Assembly (NCBI GenBank): GCA_944548615.1
Contig: OX155961.1
Coordinates: forward strand, 31,078,204 to 31,142,203
Reading direction: 5' to 3'
Source: Micropterix aruncella
Taxonomy: Eukaryota; Arthropoda; Insecta; Lepidoptera; Micropterigidae
Length of the DNA stretch: 64,000 nucleotides
Translations under genes and position numbers: made by a program
The notes under the pieces: model-generated
Databases searched by the model: none
What the model saw: only the letters and a program-made list of their open reading frames with translations
What the model was told of the DNA's origin: nothing
Shown here: positions 55,485-64,000 of the stretch, piece by piece
Layout: every line of letters starts with the position of its first letter
How positions within the stretch are numbered: the first letter of the stretch is position 1

Positions 55485-55859
55485 CGATCAAAATCATCAG
55501 TTTACATTCCGTTAACATATTATTAGACCCACCGTGTATTACAGTACTGATTTATAATTTTCTATATCCGTATATGTACTTTAAAATAATATTTTCATTT
55601 TATTTATTGTTATTCATTGAATTACCTTATAACGTATGTAAATAATAAAAATATGTTTCACCTATATTTATAATAATTTAAATCGATTGATCATGTACCT
55701 TATAACCTTATTCTATAGAAATAATAAATCTTTCATAAACCAAATAAACTTTCACTTTATTCCTTCATAAATGAGAATAGTTGTAAATTAAATATGTGGA
55801 TTTTACCATTATCTTTACAGCTTAAGTAGAGTGGCGTTCTGATGTGATGGCACAAGCCA
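55485..55859. other. No recognisable feature
   Basis: AT-rich spacer. Confidence 0.5.
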
Positions 55860-56183
55860 TGAATTAACAAGTAAATATATTATAAAGAATAAGAAACACG
55901 ACTGCCGTCAAAGAAAGTGAACTACATATTGTATTTAATTGAAAACTTCGATTTTTTTGGATATTGAACATTTATTTCGAAGCAAATTGGAAAGTGCATT
56001 TCATTCAGTGTAATGTCCATCGCTAGCTATGACGTTCTCCCATTTTTCAAGAGATAGATTCCGCGGTGGAAGAAGTCTTCGTTCTTGGAGGCTATCCACG
56101 AATCCAGCCACTTCTAAATTGGTCCAAGCGTTTACAATTTGTGGTGCAATAAAGAAACTGAAAACATACATAGATGAACCCTA
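55860..56183 (-). pseudogene. Mariner element, deletion derivative with transposase C-terminus
   Basis: The terminal repeat AGGGTTCATCTATGTATG reads inward from 56183 on the minus strand. The C-terminal coding follows at once (DSWIASKNEDFFHRGIYLLK, then after a shift WENVIASDGHY). This matches the ...F..RGI..LP.RW.K.I...G.YF end of mariner transposases. The catalytic part is deleted. The other terminus was not found. Same family as the MITE at 7233-7606. Confidence 0.7.
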
Positions 56184-56424
56184 ACCACATTACACCTCTT
56201 TATATTTTTCAAAACGACAAATTTCAGTTTAATAAACTAGAAGAAGATAAAATAAATTAAGCTGTTTAAGACTGCATTTTTTTGTTTTTGATAAAAAAGT
56301 GTTCAAGATTACCAAACTTCGTTAGAATTCGAAGAATGATCGAAAAACCTTAGACGAATTTCCGATTAATTATACAATTATTGGAAATATTAATAAAGTA
56401 TAGGCTTTTTATAAAATAAAATGA

Positions 56425-57310
56425 TAGAAATCAATGTCTTGAGGACGATATATTACGCGTTAGCTCAATCTCTGCTAATATACGGACAACTAGGCTGGGG
56501 TGGTATGGCAAAAAACAAATCTGGATCCTCTGATAAAGGCCCAAAAGGCCTTGATTAGGGTTATAGCCAGGAAGCCATATCGCTACTCCAGTGACCAGCT
56601 CTACAGGGATTTTATGGTGTTGGATGCAAGACAGCTATACGTACGGCAGGTCTTGATATGCTACAGGAAAGAACTCCAACGGGACAACAGCAAGCCGACC
56701 AGTAACGCCCATAGAGACGACACAAGACATAAAAAAGACATATACAACCAAAAATGAGAACGACCTTTGGACAAAGACACTATATTTACCTAGCGAAAAA
56801 ACTCCATAACATATTTACCACGCAGTTAGGCCAAGCTACAATCATTCAAAATGACGCTCACTACAAAAGACTGGTAACATTATGGTTGTTACACTCGACG
56901 AGGGAGCACTGTGAGTCGTTAGTAACTAACGTTATTAAATAGGTGCACAGATGACTTATATTATTATTGTTATTATTATCTCATTAGCCTCATAACTGTA
57001 TTCATATATCTCCCATATATATTATATCTCATTTAATTTATTAAATATTTTTTGTGTTATACAATATACACTTGTAGGATTTCCCAAGATTACATAAATT
57101 ACCTATACACCCGGCAGATGAACGCAGTACTAAATATCACCTCAATACAGGCTCTGCCTTGTGAGGTGATAAAATCCCGCCGAAGCCGCACCTACAGTAA
57201 ATTTCCAGGGTTCACATTTTGTATGTACGACTAAATCATGTAAAATATACTATAGGAAATTAATTCATGTAATACTAGGGATAAATAAAATAAATAAAAT
57301 AAAAAGATAA
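56425..57310 (+). pseudogene. LINE ORF2 C-terminus and 3' UTR (copy f), frameshifted
   Basis: LRTIYYALAQSLLIYGQLGW matches the intact ORF2 at the same position. Two single-base shifts (near 56510 in an A run, and at 56754) break the frame. Beyond them AQKALIRVIARKPYRYSSDQ, RQLYVRQVLICY, FGQRHYIYLAKKLHN and LWLLHSTREHCESL follow ORF2 to the stop at 56940-56942. Hairpin TATCACCTC/GAGGTGATA with inner ACAGGC/GCCTTGT at 57135-57171; AAAT/AAAAT tail at 57283-57310. The closest relative in the window of the intact LINE. Confidence 0.85.
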
Positions 57311-57836
57311 ATGTATATCCAGACGAGTGAAATCCTTTAGCCTATCCCCCTTTCTGTTCATTGCTACATTTCCAACGGGGGAATTTTATACCCGACATAA
57401 AGCATTTTCCTGTTCAATGTTCGAACACAATATCCTACCCTTGGGCGACTTTGTTACTTCGTATCCATTCGCTTGACACCGTCGACCCCAAAACCGATAC
57501 CGTGACTTCTCATAATTCTAGTAATCATTCGAATATTTTCGAGGGTTTCCCCTTTTAAAAAAAGGTCGAGGAAAATATATTTCCCGACGGTATGGACGCA
57601 TGATCTTTTATCCCGGCACGGTTGAGGCATATAGGTAAGGATCTGCCACACTGTTGTGATATATGTATGATATACATAAATGAACTGTTAAGGCGAAATT
57701 ACACGTGTATGTAGTAACATAATATAATGTATAACAAGACAAATGTGGAACTTTGTGCCTTTGGCAATGAGAAAACTTGAAAACCTGACTGGTTTAAAAA
57801 TCTATTAAAAGACATTTAATGTATAACTTATCTCCT
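57311..57836. other. No recognisable feature
   Basis: Mixed spacer with short open frames only. Confidence 0.45.
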
Positions 57837-57861
57837 CCCCCCCCCCCCCCCCCCCCCCCCC
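57837..57861. repeat. Poly-C tract (25 C)
   Basis: The longest single-base run in the window. Confidence 0.95.
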
Positions 57862-57974
57862 TGCGTCCAACTTCTAGCTCGTAATTGTATCCCATTCGTA
57901 CCTTCGATATTGAGTCTTCAAAAAACGGTTGAAATTACCAATTCGGTTGTTTTATTTTAATGTTTGTTACCCCA

Positions 57975-58380
57975 GAACTCTGTCATTTATGAACTGATAA
58001 GGAACTCCTCAAATATTATCATACGAAGTTAAAATTTTACATGTTGTTTCAGTTCCGATGATAATGCATTTTTATGGTAATCATGACCTGAATCTACACC
58101 CAAAGGTGGCTCCTGATGAGGGGACTCCTCAACGGTCAACAGCAAAGACACGAAATCTTGCATACTCATTCAGTTCTGATAGCCCGTTCTATGTTTCTCC
58201 ATGACATGGCTGCTGCACTCAGGGTAGGCTCCCGACGAGGGGACTCCTCAACGGTCAACAGCACAGACACGAAATTTTGTATATGCAATTAATAACGACA
58301 ACCCGTTCTAAGTTTCACTAATACTGGCAGCCAGGGTTGGCTTCCAACGACGGAACTGTGGAACTTCCAACGACGGACTT
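57975..58380. repeat. Tandem repeat, unit ~115-120 bp, about three diverged units
   Basis: GGCTCCTGATGAGGGGACTC and GGCTCCCGACGAGGGGACTC, each followed by CTCAACGGTCAACAGCA.AGACACGAAAT.TTG and CCCGTTCTA.GTTTC, start ~119 bp apart (58109, 58228). A more diverged unit begins near 57990 (AACTGATAAGGAACTCCTCA) and a stub near 58347 (GGCTTCCAACGACGGAACTG). Non-coding as far as I can see. Confidence 0.7.
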
Positions 58381-58581
58381 GTGAAACTACAGATTCGCTG
58401 GTGCCTTCATCAATCCCCGCACCATGCGTCGAATTCTTATTTTCTCTGCCTATTTAGTAGCCGATACTAGTGCTAAACCGCCCTACCCTAATGCTAAGTT
58501 TACACGGGCTGGGTAAAGAACGGTTAGTACTTCTCACTTACTCTAACCTGCTCAGTGATCGTAAAAAGTAACCGTTTACAC

Positions 58582-59224
58582 CAAGGGTCTTCAACCCGCG
58601 GCCCGCGGACCGCTTGCGGTTCGCGGTGGCGTTCTTGGCGGCCCGCCCGCGCTCCGCAGTGTTACGACGACGACGAGTAACGACGGACACGCTCTCGTCT
58701 CGTTCGCTGGCTTAGTACATGCGTTAATGAGAGTTGAAAAGAAAACACGTTACAACATGAGTAAGTTTTCGACATCGAACAAATGCGATGGCAGCAAGTA
58801 CAAGTAGGAAACTCAAGGTCACTTATAAGAACAGATTATTCCAAGATAAATGGACGAACTTATATTTGTGTTTCTATGTTTCTATAATGAATCAGTCTCT
58901 GGGTCAAAGAATACAATATCAAACAACGTTATGATTCCAAACATTCCAGTAAGTTTGCGCATCTTCATTGACAAAGTGATGTCACTCAAGAAACAAATTC
59001 AAAGACAGTAGTATTCATTTCGAAAACAGAATAAAGACAGCGAAGCAAGAGTAAAAGTGAGCTACATTATTTCAGAGACAATTGCACGTAAATCAAAATC
59101 ATTTACCGACGGCAAATTCATAAAAGAACGTATGGAGGCTGCAGCAGAAGTTTTATGCCCCTCGCAAAAGCAATGAAATCAAAGTATTGTCGGCCCTTGA
59201 TGTCAAAAAGGTTGAAGACTCCTG
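58582..59224 (+). mobile_element. hAT element with exact 8-bp target duplication
   Basis: GTTTACAC at 58574-58581 and 59225-59232 flanks a 643-bp element. Its ends are CAAGGGTCTTCAACC and, on the minus strand, CAGGAGTCTTCAACC (13 of 15 identical). Both ends and the 8-bp duplication are diagnostic of hAT. Subterminal CCCGCGGCCCGCGG is GC-rich. Inside are broken pieces of a hAT transposase: FQDKWTNLYLC near 58837 and SYIISETIARKSKSFTDGKF...AAAEVLCP at 59058-59165. These recall the ZBED5/GTF2IRD2-type hAT family. The catalytic core is deleted. Confidence 0.9.
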
Positions 59225-59648
59225 GTTTACACGGTAGTATTAGCAAAAAGGTATTAGTGACACGAAAGCCGTTCGAAATGTAACACTACCTCCGCCGCGT
59301 TTAAGGGCTTAAACTCCTGAATGTCTTTTATAATTCTTTCGGATTTCCACTTTTCCATGCGGTCATAAACGCAAAATTAACTTAGCAAATATCTTATTAA
59401 TAGGGACACACGTGCTTTCACTTATCATTTCAATTTGTCACTAAATACTTGCCGCGGCTGTTTACAGTAAATTATTTGTGGTGAGGGTAGTCGCTTGTCG
59501 CAGAGTAAATAGAATCGGCTACTATTCACTTCCACTGGCAGTTTCACGAATACTAAACACTAATTCAGTACGTGTATTAGCAAGGTATTCGTTTAAATGA
59601 CAAGTACTACTTAGTATTTCAGATGCCCAGTAAGTTCAGATGCATGCT

Positions 59649-59780
59649 AAGCTGATCGGAGCGCTATGCTAAGTTTACACGGGTTTAGTGTACTTATACT
59701 TGGTGTAGTAACACTTATTACTACACTAAGTATTAAGTACCCTAATCCCGTTTAAACTTAGAATAGCGCTCCATCAGCTT
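59649..59780. repeat. 132-bp near-perfect palindrome
   Basis: The left arm AAGCTGATCGGAGCGCTATG... and the right arm, read in reverse AAGCTGATGGAGCGCTATTC..., continue pairing through TAAGTTTA.ACGGG.TTAG and TACTT..TACTT.GTGTAGTAA. The centre is ACACTTATT-like. Confidence 0.85.
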
Positions 59781-60464
59781 GACAGGCATTTGAGTTTACA
59801 TTTGCCTTAAAAATATTTTCGCTTGGCTCTGGCCAATCCGCTTGCCACGAACGCAAAATATCCAACAACAAAGCAAAATATCACCCTCGCTCGGTTTCTG
59901 AGTACCCAACCTCTTCGAAAGATGTATAGCTTCCTTGACCACCCGGGGTAGCCACTATTTCATGAAACCATCCATTTTTTCTTAAGAAAACTTATACGAG
60001 TATTTACCTATATATATATACTATATATGCATACCTTACCGATACGTTATCGGATGCCGTCTCTCTCGTTCGCGAATAAAATAACTTGTCAACGTGGGTC
60101 CAGATTTATAGAGGCGAGGGTGTAAATCTTTTTTGTGGCATAAAGTCCGTCACGTCGGTAGAAGATGACGCAGGAAGGGCCCAGATAAACCCGCCTCACC
60201 CGACATAATTTCGACAAGACATAACTATCGATTGTATCAATGCGGAAATTAGATTTTTCCCCCGTAAATAAAAATAGCGGTCCTATCTCTCCGTCAATCA
60301 GGGCTTATTTAGTAAATCATCCGATTGCCAAGTAGGCGTCAAATGTATCAATGAAAATTTTCAATATCAATTTATTTCTTTAAAGTCTTAACAGATTTCT
60401 GAAACTTGTAGGGGTATATATTTTTTTTTTTTATATTTAGGAATTATTTTTACACAACGATTTT
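59781..60464. other. No recognisable feature
   Basis: Mixed AT-rich DNA. Short TA run near 60015. Confidence 0.45.
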
Positions 60465-60498
60465 GCGTCACTTCTAACTAGGAAGTTAGGAGTGACGC
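60465..60498. repeat. 14-bp hairpin inside a dispersed repeat
   Basis: GCGTCACTTCTAAC, loop TAGGAA, GTTAGGAGTGACGC (one G.T-type mismatch). The related segment at 1055-1075 has only the left half (GTCACTCCCAACTAGG), so the hairpin arose by local inverted duplication. Confidence 0.8.
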
Positions 60499-61768
60499 AG
60501 GAAGTTCCGAGGAAAACACCAATTTTATATCATATTATGTTAAAGTTTAAATTTAGTTTTTTAAAAAGATGTTTAGAAATTGTCAGTGTAAATTAAAAAA
60601 AAAACAAAATAATCATTTGAGAGATCATAATAACCATTAAATAATAAAACCAGTGGTAAATAAATATAAAAAATCGAAATATAAAATAAATCCGAGTACA
60701 AAATATTATTTTATATAAATAAAAAATATTACTATCTAGCCAATAGTTGTCAGCAGGTTTTATTGACAGATCCCTAAGGAAGTCAGACGTTTTCCTCTTT
60801 TCGTAAATTCATCAATTTCGTCATTTCTATTTTTAACATTATTTTCACAAATATTACTTGCTAATATTGTCTATATCAAGTACTTTACGATGAAATAAAT
60901 ATATTGAAAAAATTGTTTGTGTCACCCCAAGACTTTCCCGGTAAGTATAAGGACTTATATCATCTGAATATTCATTTCGTAAATAAAGTTGATGAGCAGT
61001 TGGCTAAAATTCCTGTTAATATGCCACGCAACGCAATGAACGTTTGAATTTTGACTGCGCGTCATTGATATGATTATGATATGATTATGATATGATTATT
61101 AGTTACAATTATGCATTGTAAATGAATTGTTAAATTTATTAAATAAATAAATAAATAAATTTATGAAGTTAACATAATTTTTACGTATAAGGAGAAGATA
61201 AAACCTTTAAAGAATATACTGAATATTCTGCATGACGCGTTGCTGTTACAAATGGCTAGAGCCAATAAAAAATACCGCATTCCTAGATATGGTTAACTGT
61301 GGCACACCCCTCCGGTTGATAGTGTATGTACCATAGTGTGGAGACAATTAGCTGACTTCCTTTTTTTTTTAAGTAAATTTCTGAAAAAAACATTAGTAAA
61401 TTAAACAGTTTTTAAATGCAAAAATGTAGCTGACTAATCTATGTCTTAACCACTGCAGATAAAATTGAATTTTGAAGAAAAAATTAAGTGCTAGAATTAA
61501 AAATATATAGTTTGAAATCAAGGTAGTTAAATGTTGAATAAGTCACCCTACAAAAACCCTATTGACTTTTCGAAGACTGCATTTTGATACTGTAAACAAT
61601 CATCCCGACCGTTTTATATAATAAGCCTTCAGGTTTATTTCACATTGAGGTCTCTTGTATTTATATGTCATACCACACGTGTACTTACTTGTATTTATAT
61701 GTCATACCACATAGCCACCGTATGGTATGGTTACCTAGGATACGAGTACAATGTATCCGCCCTTTGAA
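60499..61768. other. No gene; minor simple repeats
   Basis: TGATATGATTA is repeated at 61069-61101. CTTGTATTTATATGTCATAC occurs twice at 61653 and 61689. Otherwise AT-rich. Confidence 0.5.
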
Positions 61769-61866
61769 GGAGTAGGTATTAGTGTACCTGTGTGTACCGG
61801 TTAAGCTTCGGTTTAAGGGAGTAGGTATTAGTGTACCTGTGTGTACCGGTTAAGCTTCGGTTTAAG
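61769..61866. repeat. 49-bp tandem duplication
   Basis: GGAGTAGGTATTAGTGTACC...GGTTAAGCTTCGGTTTAAG occurs twice head to tail without a visible difference, indicating a recent event. Confidence 0.9.
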
Positions 61867-64000
61867 GGATATAGAATGTAGGGGGTATGAAATATAGTTG
61901 GATATTAAGTGGCGGTTTCTTCATACAAACCGAAAAGGCCGACTTGCCTTATCTCTTAAAAAGATCGCCAAACTAATAAATGAATTTGCGAGCGGCTATT
62001 GCTATCAAGCGGGCACAGATCGCTCGATACTACAAAACAGCTTATGACAACGCAACAATTCGTTGCAATACTAACGAGTTGAGTTCAGCTAGTACGGGCC
62101 AAAGGAACGTTCCGGTGAGGCAATAAATCATTAGGCCGACCCCGCCCCTTTTACTACCTGCTGGTAGGGGTGCATGTCGTAACCTTCGCAAATTATCTAT
62201 CAGATTATTATATTATTGAGATTGAGCAGCGAAACTTTTGTCGGGTCACTTTTCAGTTCGTCAAAAAATGACAAAATGTTATGTATAAAGCACCGAGTCT
62301 GCATGTTAATATCACCCTTTAATTTCAATAGCTCCAGGTTTGAAAATATGATCTCCATTGCTCAACTTATAGGAAAGTAATGATGTTTTATATATATGAG
62401 AGACTCATTATTACAAAATGCCACGATAACATTTTACTAATAACTGTTTAGAAATTAATAATGACCTATGCTATGCCATGCTATGATAATCAGTTATCTA
62501 TTAAGTACTCATTTAATAACTCATATAACATAATTAGGTCATTATTTAATTACTCTATTTCTAAAATAATACTTAAACCGAAAATATTAATAAATATAGC
62601 AATCGGTACTATAATAAATGCAGATGTATAATACTGTTTTATCGAGCAAGCGTAATTCATCGATAAGCAATATCGACGTTAGACGCATCCTTGTTGACAG
62701 CTCGGTTTATTACCCCATCGGAACCTTCCTTTGGCCCGTACTCTCGATCGCACACATGGGCTTGCGAGCTTTCAAAATCAGTGGTCCTCTCATTCTAACC
62801 TGTGGCAAATTACGCAAAACGATATACAACTTTTGTATTGACAAAAGCCACGCTTGCGTTATTTTAAGGTAGAATGAGAGCGTGATCCGTATTTAGTTCC
62901 GTTTGCTTTGTGCAAGTGACAGAGTAGATTTTTTATTGTAAAATTTAAATTGATTTGTGGATTTTATTACCTTATAAACAATTGAGGAAATTGTCCCTCA
63001 TGGTGAGTTCTCTCTTAACTGGATTTCACTCGCTCAAGCAAATAAAACAGCATTTCTTAAAGACACCTCAGGTATGCGATTGATAAGTAGGTATATGTTA
63101 AATTCTGTCTAGCAGTAGCATGCCTTCAGTGTGCTTTATTGAATCTACGACACATGTAGTAAATTTCAAACTGAAGATTGAAGAGTAACGAGGTACCACC
63201 TTTATTTTACTATAAAAAGCGTAAAAAATACAAAAAGGGATGTCGGGCTTGCCCCATTCACCAACCCTAGGCACGCCACTGGATATATATTGTAGGGGAA
63301 AGAGAAAAACAAATTTAAAGTTCCTGGGGATATAAAATAAAACTCGATTTTACTATTTATTCCTCTCCATTATTTCTCTCTTCCACGAAGTCGTAGATAT
63401 CCTAACTTTTATTTTTTTTTAACACAGATAGTTCAGAATATATTTCCAAATATTGCATGAAATAAACCGAAAATAAATAGTGGAACTTGTGTACATGCAA
63501 TATCCTATATAGGTTGTTCTGAACCTAAATGTGATATGTGGCCCGAAGTAAATAAGAAAAAAATAAAATTAAGATTTTAGGGGAAAATATTTTTCTTTTA
63601 TATGTTTTTTGGAGATTTTTCTAAACGGTTTTCTATATGAAAAACTGAAATAAAAAAAAAATATTTTTTAATAAATTAGACTTTGAGACTTTTAGGATAT
63701 AATTTTTCAATTCAATTTAATTCAATTTAATATATTTTTCTAAAATCTTTACAGATTGTTGAAACATATATAAAATATTAAGTTAAAAAGTTAACAAATA
63801 CACTGGTACCTAATAAACAATCAATTGATAAACAAAAATGATAATAATATTGTAGAAAAGTTACAGCATTCGTTTTTACAGACTTCCAGTTTCCTACTTC
63901 CCGCCAGGCTGCATCACACCGAAAATAAATTTCCTATACTAACAATGATCTAAAAATTAGTAGTAAAAAGTATTCAATTAATAATAATTTGTAATATAAT
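61867..64000. other. No gene; inverted pair of a short shared segment
   Basis: AGTACGGGCCAAAGGAACGT at 62091 (plus) resembles the minus strand of 62700-62745 (AGTACGGGCCAAAGGAAGGT...GGGGTAATAAA). The two ~50-bp segments are inverted, ~600 bp apart, possibly ends of one element. 63700-63735 holds a CAATTCAATTTAATT tail-like repeat. The 84-codon frame at 62618-62872 lies mostly over the inverted segment and is probably not a gene. Confidence 0.4.

Larger units (their letters stand above)
58493..59780. mobile_element. Foldback element with a hAT insertion
   Basis: CTAAGTTTACACGGG at 58493 recurs at 59670 and, inverted with one change, at 59747-59761. 59649-59780 is a 132-bp near-palindrome with ~65-bp arms beginning AAGCTGAT.GGAGCGCTATG/TCTAAGTTTA. 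The hAT element at 58582-59224 has used GTTTACAC, a word related to this family's end sequence, as its target. Boundaries of the outer element are tentative. Confidence 0.45.

Noticed and set aside
58109..58170. Hammerhead ribozyme in the tandem repeat (CTGATGAG and CGAAAT present)
   Set aside because: The bases after CTGATGA do not form a stem II that leads into GAAA, and the second unit has CCGACGAG instead.
57975..58380. CRISPR array
   Set aside because: Long diverged units without short identical repeats or unique spacers, in a eukaryotic sequence.
62618..62872. 84-codon plus-strand gene
   Set aside because: Mostly overlaps a short inverted repeated segment shared with ~62090, and no protein motif is visible.

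Overview
The window is AT-rich eukaryotic DNA, most likely from a moth or butterfly. The best evidence is a series of short Helitrons with the end structure described for lepidopteran Lep1-type elements (A|TC...CTAG|T), together with LINEs whose ORF1 joins a PHD finger to a domain like the baculovirus FP25K protein, Penelope-like elements with a GIY-YIG domain, RTE and Jockey fragments, mariner relics and a tRNA-derived SINE. There is no bacterial gene organisation, no operon and no complete recognisable host gene. Nearly everything that can be named is mobile DNA in different states of decay, so the window reads as intergenic or intronic heterochromatin-like sequence.

Layout. 1-10 kb: 3' end of a LINE, Helitrons, a mariner MITE, and a Penelope-like element (8.1-9.0 kb) followed by a mariner transposase relic. 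10-17 kb: three Helitrons in tandem, then an unclassified GC-rich repeat family (called R here) in two inverted copies around a terminal-inverted-repeat element flanked by TTAA. 17-18 kb: a CpG-rich block beside a candidate host exon with a signal anchor. 19-24.6 kb: LINE relics including RTE, a long-TIR MITE and a 734-bp Helitron. 26-31 kb: a 5S-derived sequence, a large foldback, a G-rich tract, a duplicated 530-bp repeat and a second candidate host exon at 30.5 kb. 32-41.6 kb: a 200-N gap, five (TA)n arrays of about 270-490 bp and, between them, the one apparently intact gene set, a two-ORF LINE (about 35.4-40.9 kb). 42-57 kb: further LINE, Penelope, R, SINE and mariner pieces. 57-64 kb: a tandem repeat, a hAT element with an exact 8-bp target duplication nested in a foldback element, then anonymous AT-rich DNA.

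How the genes work together. In the intact LINE, ORF1 (PHD finger, coiled coil, FP25K-like domain) should coat the RNA, and ORF2 (APE-type endonuclease plus reverse transcriptase) should nick the target and copy the RNA. Three features of its RNA stand out. Two 5'-UTR monomers precede ORF1. ORF1 carries a zero-frame A_AAA_AAC heptamer that opens onto a 166-codon -1 frame ending 8 nt inside ORF2. The 3' UTR has a two-part hairpin that recurs, with base-pair-preserving changes, in five other LINE 3' ends in this window. The last is the strongest candidate here for an undescribed or under-described system: a shared 3' RNA element for template recognition.

Limits: all similarity calls were made by eye from protein motifs and repeat comparison. 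No search, folding or alignment programme was run.
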